Under the pieces are notes generated by a model. That model worked only from the letters and a program-made list of their open reading frames with translations. It made no database searches and was not told where the DNA came from. Of a stretch of DNA of 64,000 bases, positions 42,817-52,990 are shown piece by piece. The translations under genes and the position numbers were made by a program. Position 1 is the stretch's first letter. Each line of letters begins with the position of its first letter. Source of the stretch: Subtercola boreus (GTDB taxonomy: Bacteria; Actinomycetota; Actinomycetes; Actinomycetales; Microbacteriaceae); contig NZ_NBXB01000041.1 in NCBI RefSeq assembly GCF_003399635.1, forward strand, positions 1 through 64,000, given 5' to 3'.

Positions 42817-43337
42817 GACGACCACCGAGCGTGCAGTCGCGGGCTCTCGTAGGTCGCTGCGAGGAGGGCTGCGATCGGCCCGCGGCCCGGGATCTCGGCA
42901 CCCGGTTCGATCTCGTACCACGGGGCGAGCACGAAAGCCCGCTCGAACGCACGCGGATGCGGCAGCGTCAGGGTGTCGTCCTGCTGCACCAGGCTCGCGA
43001 AGGTCACGATGTCGAGGTCGAGGGTGCGATCCCCCCACCGCTCGAGACGCACGCGGTCGTGGGCCTGCTCGATGGCCTGCAGGGCGATGAGGAGCTCGTG
43101 CGGCGTGAGGGCAGACCGCACCAGGATGACGGCGTTGATGTAGGCTGGCGCATCCAGATCGACGCCATCGGGCTTCAGCGCGTCGGTCTCGTAGAAACTC
43201 GACACCTCATCGACCCACACCCCGTCGAGCCGCCCGATCTCGGCGATCGCCTCGCGGAGCGTCGTGTCGCGGTCGCCGAGATTGCTGCCCAGCGCGATGA
43301 CGGCCGGCAGCGTCACGCGCAGCTTCTCGCGTCTCAC
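42813..43337 (-). CDS. folK: 2-amino-4-hydroxy-6-hydroxymethyldihydropteridine pyrophosphokinase
   Basis: 174 residues from GTG at 43335-43337, overlapping the folB stop. ALGSNLGDRDTTL near the start, GDRTLDLDIVTF near 95 and LPHPRAFERAFVLAPW near 120 are the three HPPK signatures. It adds pyrophosphate to the pterin before DHPS. It is the fourth enzyme of the folE-folP-folB-folK run. Confidence 0.93.
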   Translation of the reverse strand: MRREKLRVTLPAVIALGSNLGDRDTTLREAIAEIGRLDGVWVDEVSSFYETDALKPDGVDLDAPAYINAVILVRSALTPHELLIALQAIEQAHDRVRLERWGDRTLDLDIVTFASLVQQDDTLTLPHPRAFERAFVLAPWYEIEPGAEIPGRGPIAALLAATYESPRLHARWSS

Positions 43338-43744
43338 GCGCGACTCCTCGTGATCGTGATCGACACATCGGCGAATGGCACGGTGATGGGGGCCTCGGGT
43401 TTGTGCACGGTCACCCGCACCCGGTTCGCCACAGGCGAGGCGAGGGCGATGCCGGCCACCCGCTCGGCGAGGGTCTCGATCAGGTCGACAGGGTCTGCCG
43501 CCACGGCATCGTGCACCTGCTTCGCGAGCACCCCGTAGTTGAGCGTCTGGTCGAGGTCGTCGGATGCCGCAGCCGAGGTCGTGTCGAGCCACACCGTCAG
43601 GTCGATCACGAACGGCTGGCCGTCACGGCGCTCGTGCTCGTAGACGCCGTGGTTCGCCTGCACCGTCAGACCGGTCACGGTGAGGGAGTCGAGTTCGTCG
43701 GGCACTCTGGCGAGGTTACTGGATGCCCCGGGCTCAGCCGTCAC
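43334..43744 (-). CDS. folB: Dihydroneopterin aldolase
   Basis: 136 residues from the GTG at 43742-43744 that overlaps the folP stop; a GTG nearer the domain is also possible. GLTVQANHGVYEHERRDGQP near 30 and DPVDLIETLAERVAGI near 88 are the DHNA signatures, with the catalytic Glu and Lys (VTVHKPEAP). It converts dihydroneopterin to the hydroxymethyl pterin used by FolK. Confidence 0.92.
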   Translation of the reverse strand: MTAEPGASSNLARVPDELDSLTVTGLTVQANHGVYEHERRDGQPFVIDLTVWLDTTSAAASDDLDQTLNYGVLAKQVHDAVAADPVDLIETLAERVAGIALASPVANRVRVTVHKPEAPITVPFADVSITITRSRA

Positions 43745-44634
43745 TCGGCACCGCGTTTCCACGCTTCCGCCACGACAAGGGCGGACTTCGTGAGAGCGAC
43801 GTCGTGCACCCGCACGGCCCAGGCGCCGTGCTGGGCGACGAGGGCGGCGATCACCGCGGAGGGGAAGTCCCGGGCATCCATCGGCGCACCCTTCTCGATG
43901 AGCTCGCCGACGAAGCGCTTGCGCGATGCACCCACCACGACGGGCAGCCCGAAGGCGACCAGACGTTCGAGGTGCCCCAGCACCTTCCAGTTGTGCTCGG
44001 AGTTCTTCGCAAAACCGAGGCCCGGGTCGACGAGGATGTTCGAGGGGGCCACACCGCGCACGATCAGCTCGGCGACCCGGTACTCGAGTTCGTGGGCCAC
44101 CTCCGACACGACGTCGTCGTAGGTCGCATGGGAGCTCATGACGTCGCTGTGCCCACGCCAGTGCGAGACCAGGAGAGGCACACCGAGCGCGATCATCGTC
44201 GAGATCATGTCCGGGTCGGCCAAGGCACCCGACACGTCGTTGACGATGATGGCACCCGCCTCCACAGCCAGCCGGGCGGTCGAGGCGTTCATGGTGTCGG
44301 CGCTCACCGCCACGCCCTGTTCGGCGAGGCTCCGGATGACCGGCAGCACCCGCGCCTGCTCCTCCGCCGGGGCGACGCGGTGCGCTCCGGGCCTGGTCGA
44401 CTCTCCCCCGATGTCGACGATGTCGGCACCGGCAGCCGCCAGCTCGAGCCCGTGGGCGACGGCGGCCTCCGTGCGGAGCCACCGGCCGCCGTCGCTGAAG
44501 GAGTCGCTCGTCACGTTGACCACGCCCATGACCAGGGTGCGGCCCGTCGGCAATCCGGCGAAGGTCGCGGGCACGACGGGTTCGCTCCGCTCAGAGCGGC
44601 GCCGCCTGGAGAACGCTGCGCCGACCTCGCTCAC
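43741..44634 (-). CDS. folP: Dihydropteroate synthase
   Basis: 297 residues from GTG at 44632-44634, overlapping the folE stop (GTGA). VMGVVNVTSDSFSDGG near 35 and IGGESTRPGA near 72 are the two DHPS signatures, and GVPLLVSHWRG, DPGLGFAKN and VGASRKRF follow in order. It joins the pterin to p-aminobenzoate and is the sulfonamide target. A short N-terminal tail rich in Arg and Ser precedes the barrel. Confidence 0.94.
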   Translation of the reverse strand: MSEVGAAFSRRRRSERSEPVVPATFAGLPTGRTLVMGVVNVTSDSFSDGGRWLRTEAAVAHGLELAAAGADIVDIGGESTRPGAHRVAPAEEQARVLPVIRSLAEQGVAVSADTMNASTARLAVEAGAIIVNDVSGALADPDMISTMIALGVPLLVSHWRGHSDVMSSHATYDDVVSEVAHELEYRVAELIVRGVAPSNILVDPGLGFAKNSEHNWKVLGHLERLVAFGLPVVVGASRKRFVGELIEKGAPMDARDFPSAVIAALVAQHGAWAVRVHDVALTKSALVVAEAWKRGAE

Positions 44635-45344
44635 AGGGCCACCTCGTGGGGTGTCGGATGGGGCGTGGGTTCGGGCGTGGGTTCGGCTGTGGCTGCAGGG
44701 TCGGGCGTGGCCGCCGGTCCCGGCGTGGCCGCGAACCCGGGCGCCGCGCCGATCAGCCCCATCAGCTCCGCGCGGGCCGCGGGCTCCGAGAGCGAGCCCC
44801 GCGAAGCCACCGTGACCGTCGTGCTGGCGACCTGCTGCGGGCCGCGCATGGTGACACAGCCGTGCGTGGCCTCGAGCACCACGAGCACCCCCCGGGCATC
44901 CAGACCCTCGAAGAGCGTGCTGGCGATCTGCTCGCCGAGCCGCTCCTGCAGTTGCGGCCGGTTCGCGAGAACCTCGATGACCGCCGGGATGCGGCCGAGG
45001 CCAACCAGTCGGTCCCGTGGAACGTAGGCGACGTGAGCCGTGCCGCGGAACGGCAACAGATGGTGCTCGCACACGGAGCGGAACGCCAGGCCCTTCATCA
45101 GCACCGGCTCAGGCGAGGCGCCGGAAGCGGCGCCCGAGCCGTCTGATCCCTCCGATCCGCCGTCGAACGGGTACGTCTCACCGAGCTGGTCGCGGGCATC
45201 CACACCCACCCCGGAGAAGAACTCGGAGTACGCCTCGGCGACCCGCCGGGGCGTACTCTCTAGTTCGGTCCGCGACGGGTCCTCGCCGATGGCTGCGATC
45301 AGTTCGTACACCGCAGCCTCGACGCGTCGCCTGTCAACCGCCAC
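44631..45344 (-). CDS. folE: GTP cyclohydrolase I
   Basis: 237 residues from GTG. SVCEHHLLPF near 90 (zinc-binding Cys and active-site His) and GRIPAVIEVLANRPQLQERL and THGCVTMRGPQQ near 155-167 (third zinc-binding Cys) mark FolE-I. Between the N-terminal helices and the core is a short Gly/Ser/Ala insert (SEGSDGSGAASGASPEP). The C-terminus carries a 40-residue extension with TPDPAATAEPTPEPTPHPTP. It makes dihydroneopterin triphosphate from GTP and opens the folate run. It starts 15 bases after the ftsH stop. Confidence 0.93.
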   Translation of the reverse strand: MAVDRRRVEAAVYELIAAIGEDPSRTELESTPRRVAEAYSEFFSGVGVDARDQLGETYPFDGGSEGSDGSGAASGASPEPVLMKGLAFRSVCEHHLLPFRGTAHVAYVPRDRLVGLGRIPAVIEVLANRPQLQERLGEQIASTLFEGLDARGVLVVLEATHGCVTMRGPQQVASTTVTVASRGSLSEPAARAELMGLIGAAPGFAATPGPAATPDPAATAEPTPEPTPHPTPHEVAL

Positions 45345-45359
45345 CGGGCCCTGGCCGGA

Positions 45360-47372
<2,013 letters not shown>

Positions 47373-47477
47373 GTCTTTTTTAGGTTCTTGCGGCAAAGCC
47401 GGCACCTTTCTGGTCACCAAGTACTCGGCAAGGCTACCTGTGCCGGGCTGGACGGCGCCTGCGTGTTCCCCGTGGGC

Positions 47478-48128
47478 TTAACTTGCGGAGGGCTTGGCGC
47501 TGAGCCCGAGCGACGGCAGGATGACGCCGTCGATGAGCGAGACCAGGAATTCGCGGTCGACCGGCTTTCTCAGCATGAGCGTGCGATAGGTCACCATGCA
47601 GGGGCTGATCATCGCGATGCTCTCGATGTCGCAGGCGCTGGAGATCTCCCCCCGCTCCACTGCCCGATACATGAGTTGTCGGTTCAGGGCCGCTCGCGGT
47701 TCCATGATTGCCGCATTCGCCGCGTCGGCCAGCTCGGGCGCCTGGGAGATCATCGACATCAGCCCCGCCATGATCTGCATCTTGCGCTCGCTGTCTTCAA
47801 TCGAGTGAGGCTTGATCATCGCGACGAGGTCACCACGCAAAGTGCCGGTGTCAGGCAACGGTTCATCACCGTGCATGTTCTTCTTCATGCACGCGACCGC
47901 GTCTATCACGAGTTCGGCCTTCGACGGCCAGCGGCGGTAGAGCGTTGCCTTGCCGGCTTTCGCCCGGGAAGCGACCATGTCGATGGTCATACCGTCGTAG
48001 CCGGTCTCTGCGAGCACCTCGAGCGCAGCATCCAGAATCTTGGGGTCTCGCGTGTGGTCTCGCTTGCGACCGAGCTTCGGGGGGAATCTTGCCTGCACCT
48101 GATCGGTTTCAGGTTTGAGCAGCGTCAT
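47478..48128 (-). CDS. TetR-family repressor of the adjacent efflux gene
   Basis: 216 residues from ATG at 48126-48128 after GAAAGGAG. KILDAALEVLAETGYDGMTI and DMVASRAKAGKATLYRRWPS form the TetR helix-turn-helix (residues 35-75), and the C-terminal part has the layout of the TetR_C_33 type. It is divergent from the DHA2 transporter across a 102-base spacer with inverted repeats, the usual layout for a local repressor of efflux. The ligand is unknown. Confidence 0.88.
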   Translation of the reverse strand: MTLLKPETDQVQARFPPKLGRKRDHTRDPKILDAALEVLAETGYDGMTIDMVASRAKAGKATLYRRWPSKAELVIDAVACMKKNMHGDEPLPDTGTLRGDLVAMIKPHSIEDSERKMQIMAGLMSMISQAPELADAANAAIMEPRAALNRQLMYRAVERGEISSACDIESIAMISPCMVTYRTLMLRKPVDREFLVSLIDGVILPSLGLSAKPSAS

Positions 48129-48182
48129 TGCAGCTCCTTTCTGTGATTCGGGCATCGTCTAGGTTACGTGAGTGTTAATTCA

Positions 48183-48198
48183 GGAACTGATTGGTTCC
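48183..48198. promoter_or_regulatory. Candidate TetR operator
   Basis: GGAAC-TGATTG-GTTCC (48183-48198) is a perfect 5-bp inverted repeat in the spacer between the TetR and transporter genes. A second, weaker inverted repeat (TACTCGACAGTA) follows at 48201-48212, and TATAGA (48216-48221) could be the transporter -10. Which one the repressor binds is inference. Confidence 0.4.
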
Positions 48199-48230
48199 GA
48201 TACTCGACAGTACCGTATAGAGTTCAGAAC

Positions 48231-49769
48231 ATGTCCCAGACTTCTCAAGCCGCGCCGGTCGCGGTCTCCTCCCGCCGCTGGTGGACGCTGACTGTCGTCG
48301 CGCTCGCCCAGCTCATGGTGGTGCTCGACTCGACCGTCGTCAACATCGCCCTCCCCGCCGCGCAGGCCGACCTGCAGTTCTCCAACGGCGACCGCCAGTG
48401 GATCGTCACCGCCTACTCCCTCGCCTTCGGCAGCCTCCTGCTGCTCGGCGGCCGCGTCTCCGACCTCATCGGCCGAAAGCGCACCTTCATCATCGGCCTG
48501 ATCGGCTTCGCAGCAGCCTCCGCGCTCGGCGGCGCTGCTGACAGCTTCGGGATGCTCGTCTTCGCCCGCGCGCTGCAGGGTGCTTTCGGCGCCCTCCTCG
48601 CCCCCACGGCCCTCGCCGTGCTCACCACGACCTTCACCATCCCGAAGGAACGCTCGCGTGCCTTCGGGATCTTCGGTGCGATCGCCGGTGCCGGCGGCGC
48701 GATCGGCCTGCTGCTCGGCGGATTCCTGACCGAGAAGTTCGACTGGCGCTGGAACCTCTACATCAACGTCTTCATCGCCGTCATCGCCGTCGTCGGCGCC
48801 GTCATCTTCGTGGTGAACGCCAAGCGCGAGGGCCCGCGCCCGAAGCTCGACGTGCCCGGCACGATCCTCGTCTCCGGCGCGCTGTTCAGCCTCGTCTACG
48901 GCTTCTCCAACGCCGAGACGGATGGCTGGGACTCCCCGCTCACGTGGGGCTTCCTCGCTGCGGCCGCCGTGCTTCTGGTCGCGTTCGTGCTCTGGCAGCG
49001 TCGCGCTGCGCATCCGCTGCTGCCCCTGACGATCATCCTGGACCGCAACCGCGGTGCCGCCTACTCGTCTGTGCTGATCGCGGGTGCCGGCATGTTCGGC
49101 ATCTTCCTGTTCGTGACCTACTACCTGCAGGCGTCGCTCGGCTACTCCCCCATCCAGACCGGGCTGTCGTTCCTGCCGATGATCCTGATGCTCGTGCTCG
49201 CCGCGCAGCTCGGCAACAACATCTTCCTGCCGCGGTTCGGCCCGAAAGTTCTCGTGCCCATCGGCATGCTCCTCGGGGCGACCGGCATGGTCTACCTCAC
49301 GCACCTCAACCTGACGAGCACGTATGCGGCCGACATCCTGCCGCCGCTGATGATCCTCGGGTTCGGTATGGGCACGATCATGCCCGCGTCGATCCAGACC
49401 GCGACGCTCGGCGTCGACCGCCGGTTCGCCGGAGTCGCCTCGGCGATGGTGAACACGAGCCAGCAGGTCGGTGGCTCGATCGGCACGGCGCTACTGAACA
49501 CTCTCGCGGCGTCGGCTGCGACCGGATACGTGGCGTCGCACCTGCCGGCGTCGGCTTCTGTGGCTGCGGATGCCGCGGTGGCGAGTTATGCGACGGCGTA
49601 CTGGTGGGGTGCCGGGTTCTTCGCGTTCGGCGGCATCCTCGCGGTGCTGCTGTTCCGCCGGAAGCCGGTCGCTGCCGCGCCCGGCGCCCCCGAGGCCGCC
49701 GCCCCGGCGGTATCCGGAACCAAGGCCTCGGCGTCGGACGACCTCCCGGAGCCCGTCGTAGCCCACTGA
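48231..49769 (+). CDS. DHA2-family MFS efflux transporter
   Basis: 512 residues from ATG at 48231 (MSQTSQAAPVAVSSRRWWTL). LDSTVVNIALPAAQADLQFS near 35 is the DHA2 signature, GGRVSDLIGRKRTF the motif A, and about 14 membrane helices follow, with RWNLYINVFIAVIAVVGAVI and GSIGTALLNTLAASAATGYV. Such pumps export dyes, antiseptics or antibiotics with protons. The C-terminal 30 residues are Ala/Pro-rich. Its repressor lies upstream in the other direction. Confidence 0.9.
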   Translation: MSQTSQAAPVAVSSRRWWTLTVVALAQLMVVLDSTVVNIALPAAQADLQFSNGDRQWIVTAYSLAFGSLLLLGGRVSDLIGRKRTFIIGLIGFAAASALGGAADSFGMLVFARALQGAFGALLAPTALAVLTTTFTIPKERSRAFGIFGAIAGAGGAIGLLLGGFLTEKFDWRWNLYINVFIAVIAVVGAVIFVVNAKREGPRPKLDVPGTILVSGALFSLVYGFSNAETDGWDSPLTWGFLAAAAVLLVAFVLWQRRAAHPLLPLTIILDRNRGAAYSSVLIAGAGMFGIFLFVTYYLQASLGYSPIQTGLSFLPMILMLVLAAQLGNNIFLPRFGPKVLVPIGMLLGATGMVYLTHLNLTSTYAADILPPLMILGFGMGTIMPASIQTATLGVDRRFAGVASAMVNTSQQVGGSIGTALLNTLAASAATGYVASHLPASASVAADAAVASYATAYWWGAGFFAFGGILAVLLFRRKPVAAAPGAPEAAAPAVSGTKASASDDLPEPVVAH

Positions 49770-49804
49770 CCCGGTGCGCCTCCCGACCCCTGCGCTTCTC
49801 CATC

Positions 49805-49858
49805 GAGTGGGCAGTTTGGGCCCCAAGACTCCGGTTTTGGGGCCCAAACTGCCCACTC
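49805..49858. repeat. Perfect 22-bp hairpin after the transporter gene
   Basis: Arms 49805-49826 and 49837-49858 are exact complements around a 10-base loop. The outer flank ATCGAGTGGGCAGTTTGGG is close to the class A hairpin at 26466. First of a doublet. Confidence 0.8.
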
Positions 49859-49885
49859 CCGGTCCCACTCCCGCGCTTTCGCCCG

Positions 49886-49941
49886 TCGGGAGTCGATTTC
49901 GGCCCCAAAACCTCGGTTTTGGGGCCGTTTTCGACTCCCCG
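49886..49941. repeat. Hairpin with an internal T/T block, second of the doublet
   Basis: Arms 49886-49911 and 49916-49941 pair except for three T-T mismatches in the middle and the outermost bases, around a 4-base loop. Inner arms CGGCCCCAAAAC match the neighbour hairpin GGGCCCCAA. It ends 6 bases before the hpt stop codon. Confidence 0.75.
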
Positions 49942-49946
49942 TTCTG

Positions 49947-50498
49947 CTAGCTGTAGACGTGGGGGGCGAGGACGGCGATGTCCTTGAGGTTCCGGTACTT
50001 CTCGGCGTAGTCGAGGCCGTAGCCGATGACGAAGTCGTTCGGGATGTCGAAGCCCACGTACTTCACGTCGAGCTCGATGCGCACGGCATCGGGCTTTCGG
50101 AGCAGCGCGCACACCTCGACGGATGCCGGCCCGCGCGAGCGCAGGTTGCCGAGCAGCCAGGAGAGCGTGAGGCCTGAGTCGATGATGTCCTCGACGATCA
50201 GCACGGTGCGGCCCTCGAGTTCGCTGTCGAGATCCTTCAGGATGCGCACCACCCCGCTCGACTGGGTGCTGGTGCCGTAGGAGCTGACGGCCATCCAGTC
50301 CATCGTGATGGGCAGGCGGAGTTCGCGGGCGAGATCGGCCATCACCATGACCGCGCCCTTGAGCACGCCCACGAGCAAAACGTCCTGCCCGGCGTAGTCG
50401 GCCTCGATGCGGCGCGCGAGCTCGGCGATCTTCGCTCGGATCTCGGCTTCGGTGATGAGAACAGAGGTGAGGTCGCCTGAGACGTCGCTGGAATCCAT
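49947..50498 (-). CDS. hpt: Hypoxanthine phosphoribosyltransferase
   Basis: 183 residues. [20 protein letters not shown] near 42 and the PRPP loop [14 protein letters not shown] near 105 are diagnostic, and [20 protein letters not shown] follows near 145. It salvages hypoxanthine or guanine with PRPP. In many bacteria it lies between tilS and ftsH, and so it does here except for the inserted efflux pair. Confidence 0.94.
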   Translation of the reverse strand: MDSSDVSGDLTSVLITEAEIRAKIAELARRIEADYAGQDVLLVGVLKGAVMVMADLARELRLPITMDWMAVSSYGTSTQSSGVVRILKDLDSELEGRTVLIVEDIIDSGLTLSWLLGNLRSRGPASVEVCALLRKPDAVRIELDVKYVGFDIPNDFVIGYGLDYAEKYRNLKDIAVLAPHVYS

Positions 50499-50567
50499 GC
50501 GATGAGCCTACCGAAGGTGGCGGGGCGGGCGCTGGGCCGGCTCTGCCGCGAAAGCGGACCTCCCCGC

Positions 50568-50640
50568 CCCCAACCGGGAGGAGCTCAGTCGATCCAGGCT
50601 CCATACCGCGTCGGTTGGGCTGGGGTCCTCCCGGGTGGGG
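50568..50640. repeat. Long imperfect hairpin, class D
   Basis: 21-base arms (50568-50588 and 50620-50640) with about four mismatches and a 31-base loop. The arm core GGGAGGAGCTCAG is the same as at 3148-3160 and so is the loop length. It lies in the 209-base spacer between tilS and hpt. Confidence 0.6.
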
Positions 50641-50707
50641 GTGACGGGTCAGCAAGAGACGACGGACGGCTCCTTACGTGTGCGGGGTGGGGGTGGTGGG
50701 TGGTGGG

Positions 50708-51745
50708 TCAGCGGCGGGCGAAGACGAGCTGCGGGCCGGCGCGGGTGACATGGATGCCCGGAAGATCAACCCCGTGTTGCCCGTGCCAGTCGGTCACGAG
50801 CCGCAGGGCGCCGAGCGTCTGGGTGCGGCTGAGGCTCACCCCGAACTCGCTCGCGACGACGAACCGAACGATGCGCTGCGCCAGCGCGGGCGGGTTCGAG
50901 GCGAGCCCGTGCACATCGACCGCGATGCCGGCCTCGGCGTGCTCGACGATCTCAGCCGCCCATTCGGCGGCCAGGGCATCCAGAGCCTCATCGTCTTCCC
51001 GCAACTGCTCGGCCGTGCGCGCGAGAGCCTCGCTGATGCCCGGTCCGAGCTCGCTCTCGAGCAACGGAAGCACGCTCTGCCGCACCCGCACCCTGCTGTA
51101 CGCCAGGTCGAGGTTCTGGGGGTCGTGCCAGGGCGTGAGTCCGGCATCCGTCACCGATTGGTGCACCGTCTGCCTCCGGATGCCCAGCAGCGGCCGCACG
51201 AAGACGCCGTTCACAGCGGCCATGCCCGACAAGCTCGACGGGCCGGAGCCGCGCGCGAGGCCGAGCAGCACGGTCTCCGCCTGGTCGTCGAGGGTGTGGC
51301 CGAGGAGGATGCGGCTCGCGCCGGTCGCGGCGCGCGCCTCCTCGAGAGCCGAGTAGCGCGCGGCACGGGCGGCGGCTTCCGGACCGTCAGGACTCTCGGA
51401 GTCGACCCGCACGCGGATCACGGTCACGGGGTCGAGGCCGAGCGAGCGCGCCTGCGCGGCGGCGGACTCCGCGACGGCAGCAGACCCGTCTTGCAGGTCA
51501 TGGTCGACAACGACGGCGCCAGCGCGGAACCCAGCGCGCGGCGCCTGGAACGCGATCGCGATGGCGAGGGCGACGGAGTCCGGGCCGCCGCTGAGGGCGA
51601 CGAGTACGAGCGGCGCGGTCGAGTCGGCATCCGGAGCCGGCAGTGGCGCAATCGCCTCGGGCAGCGCCGTGAGCGTCTCGCGCACCGCCCTTCGCACATC
51701 GGCCATCGCCGGGGTGAGGCGCGGGCGACGAGCGGCAGGGTGCAT
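50708..51745 (-). CDS. tilS: tRNA(Ile)-lysidine synthetase
   Basis: 345 residues. The PP-loop SGGPDS near 52 and GHTLDDQAETVLLGLARGSG near 150 are those of TilS, which turns C34 of one tRNA-Ile to lysidine. ARAARYSALEEARAA and the following RPLLGIRRQTVHQ fit. The N-terminus may begin at the inner ATG (residue 14, MADVRRAV). It is divergent from ppa across 70 bases. Confidence 0.9.
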   Translation of the reverse strand: MHPAARRPRLTPAMADVRRAVRETLTALPEAIAPLPAPDADSTAPLVLVALSGGPDSVALAIAIAFQAPRAGFRAGAVVVDHDLQDGSAAVAESAAAQARSLGLDPVTVIRVRVDSESPDGPEAAARAARYSALEEARAATGASRILLGHTLDDQAETVLLGLARGSGPSSLSGMAAVNGVFVRPLLGIRRQTVHQSVTDAGLTPWHDPQNLDLAYSRVRVRQSVLPLLESELGPGISEALARTAEQLREDDEALDALAAEWAAEIVEHAEAGIAVDVHGLASNPPALAQRIVRFVVASEFGVSLSRTQTLGALRLVTDWHGQHGVDLPGIHVTRAGPQLVFARR

Positions 51746-51815
51746 CCAGTAACGTTATTGCAGTTTCGCCACCACGCACGCGCCTCCTCATGGGGCGAGA
51801 GAAGGAGCAGCCGCC

Positions 51816-52310
51816 ATGGCAAGTTACGATGCCGTCATCGAGATCCCCAAGGGGAGCCGCAACAAGTACGAGGTCGACCACGTGACCGGCCGCGTCTACC
51901 TCGACCGCGTGCTCTTTACAAGTTTCGTCTACCCGACCGACTACGGGTTCTTCGAGAACACCCTCGGGCTCGACGGCGACCCGGTCGACGTGCTGGTGCT
52001 GCTCGAGTACCCGGTCTACCCGGGTGTGGGCGTCAAGGTGCGCCCGGTCGGGGTCTTCAACATGTCCGACGAGGCCGGTATCGACTCGAAGGTGATCGCC
52101 GTTCCCGCGAAGGATCCACGCTGGGCCCACATCACCGACGTCGACTCGATCCCCGCCCAGCTGCGCAGCGAGATCGAGCACTTCTTCGAGCACTACAAAG
52201 ACCTCGAGCCCGGCAAATGGGTCAAGACCGAGGGCTGGGGTTCGGCGGAAGACGCCGAGCAGATCATCCAGAACGGCCTCACGAAGCTCGCCGAAGAGGG
52301 CGCACACTAG
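51816..52310 (+). CDS. ppa: Inorganic pyrophosphatase
   Basis: 164 residues, the usual length. IEIPKGSRNKYE near 8, YPTDYGFFENTLGLDGDPVD near 40-59 (four metal-binding Asp) and LVLLEYPVYPG follow in the family order. It splits pyrophosphate and pulls biosynthetic reactions forward. Own promoter region shared with tilS; a strong terminator follows the stop. Confidence 0.95.
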   Translation: MASYDAVIEIPKGSRNKYEVDHVTGRVYLDRVLFTSFVYPTDYGFFENTLGLDGDPVDVLVLLEYPVYPGVGVKVRPVGVFNMSDEAGIDSKVIAVPAKDPRWAHITDVDSIPAQLRSEIEHFFEHYKDLEPGKWVKTEGWGSAEDAEQIIQNGLTKLAEEGAH

Positions 52311-52324
52311 GTTCTCTGCGACGA

Positions 52325-52360
52325 GGGGGCGGCGGGCATCGGATGCTCGCCGCCCCCCTT
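52325..52360 (+). terminator. ppa terminator
   Basis: A 16-bp stem with two mismatches (52325-52340 with 52343-52358) lies 15 bases after the ppa stop and is followed by TTCTG. It fits an intrinsic terminator. Confidence 0.65.
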
Positions 52361-52446
52361 CTGCGTCTCCAGCAGGAGGGACTTCCCGTCCCATTTCTGA
52401 GATAAATTCGGTTGTGATTTCCGGACAGATCGCTTAAAATCGACAC

Positions 52447-52935
52447 ATGCTCATTAACTCTCGACTCGTTCTGGTCGCTGCCGTGTCGGCGGTCCTTCTC
52501 AGTGGCTGCTCCTCTGCCGGTTCCGGCGCTGCCTCCTCGACGACGTCGCCGACATCCGGCACCTCGGCAGATGCGCACCAGTCCGATGTGTTCAGCCTCG
52601 AGGTCGGAGACTGCCTCAACAAGGCAGCCAGCGACACTGTCGGCGAGGTTCCCACGGTCGACTGCTCAGCCCCGCACGAATTCGAGGTCTTCGCCGAATA
52701 CACCCTCGCCGACAGCACCTACGACGAGGCCGCCATCGGGCAGAAGGCCGACGACGAGTGCACCTCGCGGTTCGCCGACTTCATCGGGGTCGCCTATGAC
52801 GATTCGTCACTCATCGAGATCAGCTACAAGCCGACCGAGAAGTCCTGGGCGATCGGTGACCGACTGATCACGTGCACGGTCGGCGAAGACGGTGGCGTGA
52901 AGACGGTCGGAACGCTCAAGGGCGCGATGCGCTGA
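52447..52935 (+). CDS. Septum-formation-domain lipoprotein
   Basis: 162 residues. LVAAVSAVLLSGCSS is a signal peptide with lipobox LSGC, so the mature protein starts at Cys near residue 21 and is lipid-anchored outside the membrane. After a Ser/Thr/Ala-rich linker, FSLEVGDCLNKAASDTVGEV, PTVDCSAPHEFEVFAEYTL and CTVGE fit the Septum_form domain with its paired Cys. Family members affect septation or are of unknown role. Own promoter likely after the ppa terminator. Confidence 0.8.
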   Translation: MLINSRLVLVAAVSAVLLSGCSSAGSGAASSTTSPTSGTSADAHQSDVFSLEVGDCLNKAASDTVGEVPTVDCSAPHEFEVFAEYTLADSTYDEAAIGQKADDECTSRFADFIGVAYDDSSLIEISYKPTEKSWAIGDRLITCTVGEDGGVKTVGTLKGAMR

Positions 52936-52990
52936 GGTGCCCGCGGGAGCGGCGGGCGCGACCGGGAGCAGCGGGCGCGCCCGAGAGCGG

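Noticed and set aside
50499-50707. Extra small gene between tilS and hpt
   Set aside because: The only open frames are short shadows that cover the class D hairpin; none has a ribosome binding site.
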